From Streptomyces mutomycini (GTDB lineage Bacteria > Actinomycetota > Actinomycetes > Streptomycetales > Streptomycetaceae), in assembly GCF_001700505.1 (NCBI RefSeq), contig NZ_MAPV01000169.1, positions 1-45,540 of the forward strand: 45,540 nucleotides of DNA, in the 5' to 3' direction. Under the pieces are notes generated by a model. That model was not told the origin of the DNA. It saw only the letters and a program-made list of their open reading frames with translations, and did not search any database. Shown here in pieces: positions 17,136-25,759 of the stretch. Both the position numbers and the translations under genes were made by a program. Every line of letters begins with the position of its first letter. The first letter of the stretch is position 1.

Positions 17136-18902
17136 GTGGCAGCCCACGACGACGACATCAACCGCGGCACCCGGCCCGCGCGCGGGTCAGAAGACCCGGC
17201 CGGCCAGGTCGCCTATCTCGAGCAGGAAATCGCCGTCCTGCGACGTAAGCTCGCCGACTCTCCGCGTCATTCGAGGATTCTCGAAGAGCGGATCGTCGAG
17301 TTGCAGACCAACCTGGCAGGCGTGTCCGCGCAGAACGAGCGGCTCGCCAACACACTCCGCGAGGCCCGCGACCAGATCGTGGCGCTCAAGGAGGAGGTCG
17401 ACCGGCTGGCCCAGCCACCGGCAGGCTTCGGCGTCTTCCTGCAGGCCAACGAGGACGACACCTGTGACATCTTCACCGGGGGCCGCAAGCTCCGGGTGAA
17501 CGTCAGTCCCAGCGTCGAGCTCGAAGGCCTCCGGCGAGGCCAGGAAGTCATGCTCAACGAAGCGCTCAACGTGGTCGAGGCCATGGAATTCGAGCGGGCC
17601 GGGGACATCGTCACCCTCAAGGAGATCCTTGAGGACGGCGAGCGCGCCCTGGTCGTCGGGCACACCGACGAGGAGCGGGTGGTGAGGCTTGCCGAGCCCC
17701 TGCTGGACATCACCATCCGTCCCGGCGACGCCCTGCTGCTGGAACCCAGGTCCGGCTACGTCTACGAAGTGGTCCCCAAGAGCGAGGTCGAGGAACTCGT
17801 CCTCGAAGAGGTCCCGGACATCGACTACAACAAGATCGGTGGTCTGGGCGACCAGATCGAACTGATCCGCGACGCCGTCGAGCTCCCGTACCTCCACCCG
17901 GACCTCTTCAAGGAGCACGAACTCCGCCCGCCGAAGGGCATCCTGCTCTACGGTCCTCCTGGCTGCGGCAAGACACTCATCGCCAAGGCCGTCGCCAACT
18001 CACTCGCCAAGAAGGTCGCCGAGGTCACCGGGCAGCCCGCGGGGAAGAGCTACTTCCTCAATATCAAGGGCCCCGAACTCCTCAACAAGTACGTCGGTGA
18101 GACCGAGCGGCACATCCGCCTCGTCTTCCAGCGTGCCCGGGAGAAGGCGAGCGAGGGCACCCCCGTCATCGTCTTCTTCGACGAGATGGAATCCCTCTTC
18201 CGCACCCGTGGTTCCGGTGTCAGCTCGGACGTGGAGAACACCATCGTCCCCCAGCTGCTCGCCGAGATCGACGGTGTGGAGGGCCTGGAGAACGTCATCG
18301 TCATCGGCGCCTCCAACCGTGAGGACATGATCGACCCCGCGATCCTGCGGCCCGGCCGTCTCGATGTGAAGATCAAGATCGAGCGTCCGGACGCGGAGGC
18401 CGCGAAGGACATCTTCGCGAAGTACCTCACTCCCTCGCTGCCGCTGCACTCGGACGACCTGGCCGAGCACACCGGATCGAAGGAGGCCGCCGCCCACGCG
18501 ATGATCCAGTCCGTCGTGGAGCGGATGTACACGGAATCCGAGGAGAACCGCTTCCTCGAGGTCACCTACGCGAACGGCGACAAGGAAGTCCTGTACTTCA
18601 AGGACTTCAACTCCGGAGCGATGATTCAGAACATCGTGGACCGGGCAAAGAAAATGGCCATCAAGGCATTCCTCGAGCAGGGCCAGAAGGGCCTGCGCGT
18701 CTCCCATCTCCTCCAGGCTTGCGTGGACGAGTTCAAGGAGAACGAGGACCTGCCCAACACCACCAACCCGGACGACTGGGCCAGGATTTCCGGAAAGAAG
18801 GGCGAGCGGATCGTGTTCATCCGCACACTCGTCACCGGAAAGCAGGGCGCAGACACCGGTCGCTCCATCGACACGGTGGCAAATACCGGACAGTACCTGT
18901 AA
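17136..18902 (+). CDS. arc: Proteasome-associated AAA ATPase (ARC/Mpa)
   Basis: Hexameric ring ATPase that captures pupylated proteins, unfolds them and threads them into the 20S proteasome. The 588-aa product has an N-terminal coiled coil (about 22-92) that binds Pup, tandem OB folds (about 95-220), and one AAA module with Walker A GPPGCGKT (273-280), Walker B VFFDEM (346-351) and the second-region GRLD segment. It ends GQYL, the penultimate-Tyr tail that docks into proteasome alpha-ring pockets. GTG at 17136 follows an excellent ribosome binding site and matches the family N terminus VAAHDDDINRG. First gene of the arc-dop-pup-prcBA cluster but has its own terminator. Confidence 0.97.
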   Translation: MAAHDDDINRGTRPARGSEDPAGQVAYLEQEIAVLRRKLADSPRHSRILEERIVELQTNLAGVSAQNERLANTLREARDQIVALKEEVDRLAQPPAGFGVFLQANEDDTCDIFTGGRKLRVNVSPSVELEGLRRGQEVMLNEALNVVEAMEFERAGDIVTLKEILEDGERALVVGHTDEERVVRLAEPLLDITIRPGDALLLEPRSGYVYEVVPKSEVEELVLEEVPDIDYNKIGGLGDQIELIRDAVELPYLHPDLFKEHELRPPKGILLYGPPGCGKTLIAKAVANSLAKKVAEVTGQPAGKSYFLNIKGPELLNKYVGETERHIRLVFQRAREKASEGTPVIVFFDEMESLFRTRGSGVSSDVENTIVPQLLAEIDGVEGLENVIVIGASNREDMIDPAILRPGRLDVKIKIERPDAEAAKDIFAKYLTPSLPLHSDDLAEHTGSKEAAAHAMIQSVVERMYTESEENRFLEVTYANGDKEVLYFKDFNSGAMIQNIVDRAKKMAIKAFLEQGQKGLRVSHLLQACVDEFKENEDLPNTTNPDDWARISGKKGERIVFIRTLVTGKQGADTGRSIDTVANTGQYL

Positions 18903-18910
18903 AACGCAGA

Positions 18911-18953
18911 CCGGCTGCGGATGCCCGGCAGGGTATCCGCAGCCGGCCGTTTT
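18911..18953 (+). terminator. Terminator between arc and dop
   Basis: A perfect 12-bp stem CCGGCTGCGGAT (18911-18922) with 18935-18946, a 12-nt loop, and a trailing run of four T. It is a classic intrinsic terminator starting 8 nt after the arc stop. Confidence 0.9.
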
Positions 18954-19018
18954 CCCGGCAGCTCCGGCCACACCCGAACAATGACGCAATTGATCTCCCC
19001 ACCGGCGCAGCGGCGCTC

Positions 19019-19024
19019 TAGGCT
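19019..19024 (+). promoter_or_regulatory. -10 box of dop
   Basis: TAGGCT, with TTGATC at 18990-18995 upstream at a longer than usual spacing. It gives dop an independent transcript after the arc terminator. Confidence 0.5.
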
Positions 19025-19128
19025 CTGCTGTACCGCCGAGTCGCGCAGTGCGGGGACGGCACCGCGGACCAGCAGCGGTACTTGAGCGCCGCTTCCGGAG
19101 GGGAGCGCCGCCGGGCAAGGAGGGCCGC

Positions 19129-20640
19129 ATGACCGTACGGCGAGTGATGGGCATCGAGACGGAGTACGGGATCTCCGTCCCCGGTCAGCCCAACGCCAAT
19201 GCCATGCTCACCTCGTCCCAGATCGTCAACGCCTACGCGGCGGCGATGCACCGGGCGCGCCGCGCCCGCTGGGATTTCGAGGAGGAGAATCCGCTGCGCG
19301 ACGCGCGAGGTTTCGACCTCGCCCGTGAGACCGCGGACTCCAGCCAGCTCACCGACGAGGACATCGGCCTGGCCAATGTCATCCTCACCAACGGTGCGCG
19401 GCTGTACGTCGACCACGCGCACCCCGAATACAGCTCCCCGGAGATCACCAATCCGCTGGACGCGGTGCTCTGGGACAAGGCCGGTGAGCGGGTGATGGCG
19501 GAAGCGGCCGAGCGGGCCGCCGCGATCCCCGGGGCCCAGCCGATCCACCTCTACAAGAACAACACCGACAACAAGGGCGCGTCCTACGGCACGCACGAGA
19601 ACTACCTGATGAAGCGGGAGACCCCCTTCTCGGACATCGTGCGCCATCTGACGCCGTTCTTCGTCTCCCGCCAGGTCGTCACCGGCGCCGGCCGTGTCGG
19701 CATCGGCCAGGACGGCCACGAGCACGGCTTCCAGATCAGTCAGCGCGCCGACTACTTCGAGGTCGAGGTCGGCCTCGAGACCACGCTCAAGCGCCCCATC
19801 ATCAACACCCGCGACGAACCGCACTCGGATGCCGAGAAGTACCGCAGGCTGCACGTGATCATCGGTGACGCCAACCTCTCCGAGATCTCGACCTATCTGA
19901 AGCTCGGCACCACATCCCTGGTCCTCGCCATGATCGAGGACGGCTTCATCAACGTGGACCTGGCGGTGGACCAGCCGGTCCGCACGCTGCACCGGGTCTC
20001 GCACGACCCGACACTGAAGCAGCTGGTCACGCTCCGCAGCGGCCGGACACTCACCGCTGTGCAGCTCCAGATGGAGTACTTCGAGCTGGGCCGCAAGTAC
20101 GTCGAGGAGCGGTACGGGGCGGACGCCGACGAGCAGACCAAGGACGTCCTGGCCCGCTGGGAGGACACCCTGAACCGCCTGGAGAACGATCCGATGAGTC
20201 TGGCGGGCGAGCTGGACTGGATCGCCAAGCGGGAGCTCATGGAGGGCTACCGGCGCCGTGACGGCCTGGACTGGGACGCCCCGCGCCTGCACCTGGTGGA
20301 CCTGCAGTACGCCGACGTACGGGCCGACAAGGGCCTGTACAACCGTCTGGCCGCCCGCGGGAAGATCAAGCGCCTGCTCGACGAGAAGGACGTCGAGCGG
20401 GCCCGTACGAAACCGCCTGAGGACACCAGGGCCTATTTCCGGGGCCGCTGCCTCGAGCAGTACGCGGACGACGTCGCCGCGGCCTCCTGGGACTCGGTCA
20501 TCTTCGATCTGCCCGACCGTGACTCCCTGCAACGGGTGCCCACCATGGAACCGCTGCGGGGTACACGCGCTCACGTCAAGGAGCTCCTGGACCGCTGCCG
20601 CACGGCGGAAGAGCTGGTCCGGACGCTTACGGGGGCCTGA
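19129..20640 (+). CDS. dop: Pup deamidase/depupylase (Dop)
   Basis: Deamidates the C-terminal Gln of Pup to Glu, preparing it for ligation, and removes Pup from tagged proteins; ATP serves as cofactor. The 503-aa product belongs to the glutamine-synthetase-like PafA/Dop family: N-terminal MGIETEYGIS, the ARLYVDHAHPEYSSPE nucleotide/metal segment, an insert after residue 40 (about 40-80) that corresponds to the Dop loop missing from PafA, HLYKNNTDNKGASYGTHENY, and a C-terminal domain. ATG at 19129 has AAGGAGG upstream. It is a paralogue of pafA at 25760, distinguished by the loop and by adjacency to pup. Confidence 0.96.
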   Translation: MTVRRVMGIETEYGISVPGQPNANAMLTSSQIVNAYAAAMHRARRARWDFEEENPLRDARGFDLARETADSSQLTDEDIGLANVILTNGARLYVDHAHPEYSSPEITNPLDAVLWDKAGERVMAEAAERAAAIPGAQPIHLYKNNTDNKGASYGTHENYLMKRETPFSDIVRHLTPFFVSRQVVTGAGRVGIGQDGHEHGFQISQRADYFEVEVGLETTLKRPIINTRDEPHSDAEKYRRLHVIIGDANLSEISTYLKLGTTSLVLAMIEDGFINVDLAVDQPVRTLHRVSHDPTLKQLVTLRSGRTLTAVQLQMEYFELGRKYVEERYGADADEQTKDVLARWEDTLNRLENDPMSLAGELDWIAKRELMEGYRRRDGLDWDAPRLHLVDLQYADVRADKGLYNRLAARGKIKRLLDEKDVERARTKPPEDTRAYFRGRCLEQYADDVAAASWDSVIFDLPDRDSLQRVPTMEPLRGTRAHVKELLDRCRTAEELVRTLTGA

Positions 20641-20718
20641 AAGGCACTCCGGCTGGGAATCAATCAGATGACCTCCTGACGTTGAGGAAAGTACCGGGCC
20701 AATGTCGGACCCCGTAGG

Positions 20719-20724
20719 TAGGGT
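20719..20724 (+). promoter_or_regulatory. -10 box of pup-prcBA
   Basis: TAGGGT lies 36 nt before the pup ATG, giving a short leader with GGGGTGAG as ribosome binding site. Confidence 0.6.
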
Positions 20725-20760
20725 CTGATCAAGTGCTTCGAACCGAGCGGGGTGAGCTAC

Positions 20761-20979
20761 ATGGCGACCAAGGACACCGGCGGCGGACAGCAGAAGGCGA
20801 CACGTTCCACCGAGGAGACCGAGGAGCAGGCGCAGGACGCGCAGGCGTCCGAGGACCTCCAGGAGCGGCAGGAGAAGCTCAGCGACGACGTCGACGACGT
20901 CCTCGACGAGATCGACGACGTCCTCGAGTCCAACGCTGAGGACTTCGTTCGAAGTTTCGTACAAAAAGGCGGACAGTAA
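20761..20979 (+). CDS. pup: Prokaryotic ubiquitin-like protein (Pup)
   Basis: Intrinsically disordered protein tag joined to target lysines by PafA. The 72-aa product is rich in Gln, Glu and Asp, has the Arc-binding helical region LQERQEKLSDDVDDVLDEID (about 37-56) and ends FVQKGGQ. The terminal Gln means it must be deamidated by Dop before ligation. ATG at 20761 is chosen over one 3 codons upstream because it has GGGGTGAG at correct spacing and matches the family N terminus MATKDTGG. The next gene starts 6 nt downstream. Confidence 0.97.
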   Translation: MATKDTGGGQQKATRSTEETEEQAQDAQASEDLQERQEKLSDDVDDVLDEIDDVLESNAEDFVRSFVQKGGQ

Positions 20980-20985
20980 GCGAAA

Positions 20986-21591
20986 ATGTCCGAATCGGGC
21001 AAAGAGAAGTGGTGCTCCGGCTGTAAGAGGGATTTGCCACTTCCCTCGTTCGCGGCGGACAAGAATCGACGCGATGGGCTTCAACCTCGGTGCCGGGGGT
21101 GCGTGGCTGCGTATGGGGCCGCGCATTACCGGCGCCGCCGGGAGGCTCAAGGCAAGCCGGTAAGGGAGCGCGTGGACGTTCCGCAGGGGCACAAGGAGTG
21201 TCGGACGTGTGGCGAAGTCAAGCCGCACAGCGAGTGGCACCGCAACTCCACCGCCACCGACGGGCTGGCGACGCGCTGCAAAGCGTGCAAAGCCGTTCAG
21301 GGACGCGCAGGTCACCTGAAGCGCCACTACGGCATGACCGAGGCTCAGCGCGACGCCATGATCTCGTCTCAGCCGGGCGTCTGCACGATCTGCCTAGCTG
21401 CTCCCGCCATTCATGTGGATCACTGTCACAAGACGGGTAAGGTCCGAGGCGTACTGTGCTTCAACTGCAATTCGGCCATCGGCAAGTTGGGGGATGCTCC
21501 TGACTCCTTGCGCAGGGCCGTCGCATACCTGGAGGGAAACGCGTGGAAGCCAACACTCGTAGCACCGGGCGTCTACCAGCTGCCTTCCTGA
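20986..21591 (+). CDS. Endonuclease VII-like zinc HNH nuclease between pup and prcB
   Basis: Predicted DNA endonuclease of the recombination endonuclease VII type. The 201-aa product has two N-terminal Cys-rich repeats (CSGCKRDLPLPSF...CRGC and CRTCGEVKPHSEW...CKAC), then the nuclease core CTICLAAPAIHVDHCHKTGKV-type (about 133-155, catalytic HVDHCH) and LCFNCN completing the zinc site. It starts 6 nt after pup with a weak ribosome binding site, and its last 49 bp overlap the prcB start. Third-position GC is visibly lower than in flanking genes, suggesting an acquired gene. No role in the proteasome is known to me; a homing or phage-derived nuclease is one explanation. Confidence 0.85.
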   Translation: MSESGKEKWCSGCKRDLPLPSFAADKNRRDGLQPRCRGCVAAYGAAHYRRRREAQGKPVRERVDVPQGHKECRTCGEVKPHSEWHRNSTATDGLATRCKACKAVQGRAGHLKRHYGMTEAQRDAMISSQPGVCTICLAAPAIHVDHCHKTGKVRGVLCFNCNSAIGKLGDAPDSLRRAVAYLEGNAWKPTLVAPGVYQLPS

Positions 21592-22388
21592 CGCCGGGTT
21601 CGTCCTCGTTCATGGACTTCCTGTCCGACCACTCACCGGAGATCCTTCCCGGCAACCGCAGCCTGCCGCCGCTGCAGGGCGCCATCGAGGCGCCGCACGG
21701 CACGACCATCGTCGCGGCCAGCTTCCCCGGCGGGGTCGTGCTCGCCGGTGACCGGCGGGCGACCATGGGGAACATGATCGCGCAGCGCGACATCGAGAAG
21801 GTGTTCCCGGCCGACGAGTACTCGGCGGTGGGGATCGCCGGCACGGCGGGTCTCGCCGTGGAGATGGTCAAGCTGTTCCAGCTGGAGCTGGAGCACTTCG
21901 AGAAGGTCGAGGGCGCCACGCTCTCCCTGGAGGGCAAGGCCAACCGCCTCTCCACGATGATCCGCAGCAATCTGGCGATGGCCATGCAGGGCCTGGCGGT
22001 CGTCCCGCTCTTCGCCGGGTACGACGTCGACCGCGAGAAGGGCCGGATCTTCTCCTACGACGTCACCGGCGGGCGTTCCGAGGAGCACGGCTACGCGTCC
22101 ACCGGCTCGGGTTCCGTCTTCGCCCGCGGGTCGATGAAGAAGCTGTACCGCGAAGACCTGACGGAGGAGCAGACACTCACCCTGGTCGTGCAGGCGCTGT
22201 ACGACGCGGCCGACGACGACTCGGCGACCGGTGGGCCGGACGTGGCCCGACGGATCTATCCGATCGTCACCGTCATCACCGACGAGGGCTTCCGCAAGCT
22301 GGACGACACGGAATCCTCGGAGATCGCGCGAGCGATCCTGGAGCGCCGGCTCGAGCAGCCCGACGGCCCCCGTGCCGCGCTGCTCTGA
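21543..22388 (+). CDS. prcB: 20S proteasome beta subunit (PrcB)
   Basis: Catalytic subunit of the proteasome core particle, an N-terminal-threonine hydrolase. The 281-aa precursor has a 53-residue propeptide ending HG, after which autocleavage exposes Thr54 (TTIVAASF). The catalytic Asp70 (GDRRA, mature D17) and Lys86 (DIEK, mature K33) are present. GTG at 21543 has GGAGGG upstream and lies inside the 3' end of the preceding nuclease gene, a 49-bp overlap. A downstream ATG in the propeptide (MDFLSDH, at codon 24) is an alternative. Followed by prcA after 55 bp. Confidence 0.97.
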   Translation: MEANTRSTGRLPAAFLTPGSSSFMDFLSDHSPEILPGNRSLPPLQGAIEAPHGTTIVAASFPGGVVLAGDRRATMGNMIAQRDIEKVFPADEYSAVGIAGTAGLAVEMVKLFQLELEHFEKVEGATLSLEGKANRLSTMIRSNLAMAMQGLAVVPLFAGYDVDREKGRIFSYDVTGGRSEEHGYASTGSGSVFARGSMKKLYREDLTEEQTLTLVVQALYDAADDDSATGGPDVARRIYPIVTVITDEGFRKLDDTESSEIARAILERRLEQPDGPRAALL

Positions 22389-22443
22389 CCGGCCCGATGC
22401 CTCTCCGACGCACTCGTCACTGACAGAAAGGGACGGATAGCCG

Positions 22444-23283
22444 GTGTCGACGCCGTTCTATGTCTCACCTCAGCAGGCCATGGCCGACCGGGCGGAATAC
22501 GCCCGGAAGGGCATCGCCCGTGGTCGCAGCCTGGTTGTGCTGCAGTACGCCGACGGCATTGTGTTCGTCGGCGAGAACCCGTCCCGCGCGCTGCACAAGT
22601 TCAGCGAGATCTACGACCGGATCGGCTTCGCCGCCGCCGGCAAGTACAACGAGTACGAGAACCTCCGCATCGGTGGCGTCCGCTACGCCGATCTGCGCGG
22701 ATACACCTACGACCGTGACGACGTGACGGCCCGTGGGCTGGCCAACGTCTACGCGCAGACGCTCGGCACCATCTTCTCCAGCGCGGCCGAGAAGCCGTAC
22801 GAGGTGGAACTGGTGGTCGCCGAGGTCGGCGCCGGGCCCGAGGGCGACCAGATCTACCGGCTGCCGCACGACGGTTCGATCGTGGACGAGCACGGCTCGG
22901 TCGCGGTCGGCGGTAACGCCGAGCAGATCAGCACCTTCCTGGACCAGCGCCACCGTGACGGGATGTCGCTCGCCGAGGCGCTGAAGCTGGCCGTGCAGGC
23001 GCTGTCCCGCGAGGCCAACGGCAACGAGCGGGAGATCCCCGCCGAGCGGCTCGAGGTCGCGGTCCTGGACCGGACGAGGCCGCAGCAGCGCAAGTTCAAG
23101 CGGATCGTCGGCCGGCAGCTGACCCGGCTGCTGGACGCGGACGGTGCCGGGACGACCCCGACGGACGCTCCCTCGGACGCGGAGGAGCCCGAGGGCACCG
23201 ACACGCCGGCCGCCGGTACCGGCACGCCCGAGAAGGGTGCCGACGCTCCTGACGAGGGGACGGGCGGGACCACGAAGGAGTAG
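22444..23283 (+). CDS. prcA: 20S proteasome alpha subunit (PrcA)
   Basis: Non-catalytic subunit forming the outer rings and gate of the proteasome core. The 279-aa product has the alpha-type N terminus (MSTPFYVSPQQAMADRAEYARKGIARGR), where the YARKGIA region forms the H0 helix that gates the pore, and lacks a catalytic Thr. The C-terminal tail from about residue 228 is a Thr/Pro/Gly/Glu-rich low-complexity extension ending GGTTKE. GTG at 22444 follows AAAGGGACGG. It is transcribed with prcB; a strong terminator follows, shared with the convergent LacI gene. Confidence 0.96.
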   Translation: MSTPFYVSPQQAMADRAEYARKGIARGRSLVVLQYADGIVFVGENPSRALHKFSEIYDRIGFAAAGKYNEYENLRIGGVRYADLRGYTYDRDDVTARGLANVYAQTLGTIFSSAAEKPYEVELVVAEVGAGPEGDQIYRLPHDGSIVDEHGSVAVGGNAEQISTFLDQRHRDGMSLAEALKLAVQALSREANGNEREIPAERLEVAVLDRTRPQQRKFKRIVGRQLTRLLDADGAGTTPTDAPSDAEEPEGTDTPAAGTGTPEKGADAPDEGTGGTTKE

Positions 23284-23302
23284 CCGGCTCCGGCAGTGCT
23301 GC

Positions 23303-23338
23303 GAGGGTGCCCCCGGCCGTGCGGCCGGGGGCACCCTC
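23303..23338. terminator. Bidirectional terminator between prcA and lacI-type gene
   Basis: A 16-bp perfect stem (23303-23318 with 23323-23338) closed by a GTGC loop. It overlaps the stop codon of the minus-strand LacI gene, so it probably serves both convergent transcripts. Confidence 0.85.
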
Positions 23339-24365
23339 ATGCGGTGGACGGGGGTGCCGTGGAGCCCCGTACCACCAGGTGGACGGGGAGGTTGGGGTGC
23401 TCCACGGGGCGGCCCTCCAGCACGTCCAGCAGGGCCGTCATGCCCCGCTCGCCGACCTGTTCGGCAGGGAGGTGCACCGTGGTGAGCTCCGGTTCCACCG
23501 CTGTGGCGAGCGCCAGGTCGTCGAAGCCGGTCACGGAGATGTCGTCGGGGACCCGGAGTCCCCGCCTGCGTACCGCCTTGCAGGCGCCCGCGGCCAGGAT
23601 GTCGTCGTCGCAGACGATGGCGGTGGGCAGGGGGCCGGGGGAGCGCAGGACCGCCTCGACGGCCTCGCGGCCGGCCCGTACGTCCAGAGCGGCCGGCACG
23701 GTGCGCAGGACGGCGCCGGGGACCTCCCGTACGGCGTCCCGCAGGGCCCGGGCGCGTACCGCGAAGGTCCAGGTGTCCACGGCGGACGCGAGGTGCACGA
23801 TCCGGCGGTGGCCGAGGCCCAGCAGATGGTCCGTCACCTGGTGCATGCCGTCCGCGATGTCGAGGTTCACGCGCGCCGCGGCGCCGTGGCCCTCGGGGTC
23901 GCTGTCCAGCAACACCAGCGGCAGGTCCGCGCCCCGCAGGGCTCCCAGGGCGTCCGCCGCCATCGACGAGGCGATCACCCCGTCGAGCGCCGCGCGCGCC
24001 GAGGAGAAGGGATCCCTGGCGGGGCCGGTGCCGTCGGGGGACGGGTAGAGGACCACGCCGAAGTCGTGCTCGGCGGCGACGGCCGCGGCTCCGGTGTACA
24101 CCCGGGCGAAGAACTCGTTGGTCAGCGCGGGGACGACGAGCAGCGCCGTGCGGGTGCGGCCCATCCGGAGGCTGCGGGCCGCGAAGTTCGGCCGGTAGCC
24201 GAGGTCCCGGGCGCTGTCACGCACCCGCTCGGCGGTCGCCGAGGACACCCGGCCATGCCATTTGTCACCGAGCACGAGCGAGACCGTGGCCTGTGAGACG
24301 CCCGCGGCCCGCGCCACGTCACGGCTGGTGGGCCGGGGTGGGGCGTGCTGCCGGGCGCTGTTCAC
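23337..24365 (-). CDS. LacI-family transcriptional regulator
   Basis: Sugar-responsive-type repressor. The 342-aa product has a LacI HTH at about residues 13-33 (SRDVARAAGVSQATVSLVLGD), a hinge helix with AARSLRMGRT near 60-68, and a periplasmic-binding-protein-like effector domain ending with the typical VPDDISVTGFDDLALA segment. GTG at 24365 is chosen because GGAGG lies upstream; the frame extends further but without support. It diverges from an MFS transporter, with a TACGTAT/ATACGTA inverted repeat between them that is a likely operator. Ligand unknown. It sits inside the proteasome locus with no evident functional link. Confidence 0.93.
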   Translation of the reverse strand: MNSARQHAPPRPTSRDVARAAGVSQATVSLVLGDKWHGRVSSATAERVRDSARDLGYRPNFAARSLRMGRTRTALLVVPALTNEFFARVYTGAAAVAAEHDFGVVLYPSPDGTGPARDPFSSARAALDGVIASSMAADALGALRGADLPLVLLDSDPEGHGAAARVNLDIADGMHQVTDHLLGLGHRRIVHLASAVDTWTFAVRARALRDAVREVPGAVLRTVPAALDVRAGREAVEAVLRSPGPLPTAIVCDDDILAAGACKAVRRRGLRVPDDISVTGFDDLALATAVEPELTTVHLPAEQVGERGMTALLDVLEGRPVEHPNLPVHLVVRGSTAPPSTA

Positions 24366-24426
24366 TCGTGCCTCCGTGCTGGGCCGGTCGGACGCGGCGG
24401 GATGGACCGCCGGGCTGCCCACATGG

Positions 24427-24453
24427 TACGTATGAGCCCTGACGTTATACGTA
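24427..24453. promoter_or_regulatory. Inverted repeat between LacI and MFS genes
   Basis: TACGTAT (24427-24433) and ATACGTA (24447-24453) form a perfect 7-bp inverted repeat with a 13-bp spacer in the 125-bp divergent intergenic region. It is the probable operator for the LacI-type regulator controlling itself and the transporter. Confidence 0.55.
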
Positions 24454-24490
24454 AAACCCCGAGGCTGTGACACGGGGGAGAGGGGCGGAC

Positions 24491-25750
24491 ATGGCCGCGG
24501 GATATCTGGACATCCTCCGGGCGCGGCATGCCGCCCGGCTGCTGGCGGGAACGCTGGTGGGGCGGCTGCCGAACGGCACCGCCCACATCGCGATCGTCCT
24601 GTTCACCCGCGCGGAGGGCGGCAGCTACACACTGGCAGGCGCCCTCGCGGCGGCGTACGGCCTCGCGACGGCGGTGGGACAGCCCCTGCTGGGCCGGGCC
24701 GTGGACCTGTACGGCCAGCCGCGCGTCCAGTTCCCCGCGGCGGTCGTGTCCGCGCTCGGCATGGCCGCGCTCGCCCTGGCGGGACTCGGCTCGCTCCCGG
24801 TCGCTTACGCGGCTGTCGTCGTGGCCGGTGTGTCCACGCCGCCGCTGGAGGGCGGTCTGCGCGCCCTGTGGCCGACGGTGCTCGGCCGGGAGGACCGGGT
24901 GCACCGGGCGTACGCCATGGACGCGGTGGCCCAGGAGATCATGTTCACCGTGGGGCCCCTGCTGGTGACGGTCCTGGTGGCGCTCTGGTCGCCGGCCGCC
25001 GCTCTCCTGGTCATCAACGCCATCGGGGTCCTGGGAGCCCTGTCGGTCGTCCTGTCCGAGCCGTCCAGGACGTGGTGTTCGGCACCCCGCGAGGCGCACT
25101 GGCTCGGCGCCCTGCGCTCGCCGGGGCTGCTCGCGCTGCTCGGAGCCTTCTTCTTCGTCGGTCTCGCGCTCGGCTCGATCACGGTGGCCGGAGTCGCGTA
25201 CGCCGACGACCACGGCCAGGAGTCCGTGTACGGCTGGCTGATGGCCGCCCTCGGCCTCGGCGCGCTGGCCGGCGGAGCGGCGTACGGCGCGCGGGAGTGG
25301 GCCGGGGCGCCCGAGCGCAGGCTGCGGGTCATCGTCGCGCTGCTGGCCCTGGGCTATCTGCCGCTGATGCTGACGCCCGGTGTTCCGGCCATGACCGCGC
25401 TGGCGGCACTGGCCGGGGTGTTCCTGGCCCCGGCGATCGCCTGTTCGTTCATCGTCGTGGACCGGCACGCGCCGCGGGGCACGGTGACCGAGGCGTTCTC
25501 CTGGCTCGTGACGACCTTCGGAGTGGGCGCGGCGGCCGGAACGGCGGTGGCGGGCCCGGCCGTCGAGATCGGCGGGACGGCGTGGAGTTTCGCCGTCGCC
25601 GGGGCCGGCGGAGTGGCCGCTTTGCTGGTTCTTCTGGCCACCGGAAGGGTCCTCGCAGTTCCCGGGCGTACGCCCGCAGTTGTGGCCGGTTCGGAAAATG
25701 ATCGAAACGGTGCTGCCGAACCCGGTTTCAGCTCAGGCCATAAGGCGTAA
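24491..25750 (+). CDS. Major facilitator superfamily transporter
   Basis: Cytoplasmic-membrane secondary transporter, probably exporting a small molecule. The 419-aa product has about 12 hydrophobic segments with a short cytoplasmic loop between halves (about residues 185-205) and an N terminus with ARHAARLLAGTLVGRLPNG, typical of drug-export-like MFS proteins. ATG at 24491 follows a GGGGAGAGGGG ribosome binding site. It is divergent from and likely controlled by the LacI regulator. Its TAA stop codon is part of the -10 box of pafA. Confidence 0.88.
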   Translation: MAAGYLDILRARHAARLLAGTLVGRLPNGTAHIAIVLFTRAEGGSYTLAGALAAAYGLATAVGQPLLGRAVDLYGQPRVQFPAAVVSALGMAALALAGLGSLPVAYAAVVVAGVSTPPLEGGLRALWPTVLGREDRVHRAYAMDAVAQEIMFTVGPLLVTVLVALWSPAAALLVINAIGVLGALSVVLSEPSRTWCSAPREAHWLGALRSPGLLALLGAFFFVGLALGSITVAGVAYADDHGQESVYGWLMAALGLGALAGGAAYGAREWAGAPERRLRVIVALLALGYLPLMLTPGVPAMTALAALAGVFLAPAIACSFIVVDRHAPRGTVTEAFSWLVTTFGVGAAAGTAVAGPAVEIGGTAWSFAVAGAGGVAALLVLLATGRVLAVPGRTPAVVAGSENDRNGAAEPGFSSGHKA

Positions 25751-25753
25751 TGT
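25748..25753 (+). promoter_or_regulatory. -10 box of leaderless pafA inside the MFS stop
   Basis: TAATGT begins with the MFS stop codon TAA and ends 6 nt before the pafA ATG. No ribosome binding site precedes pafA, so a leaderless transcript is likely. Confidence 0.55.
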
Positions 25754-25759
25754 TCAGTC

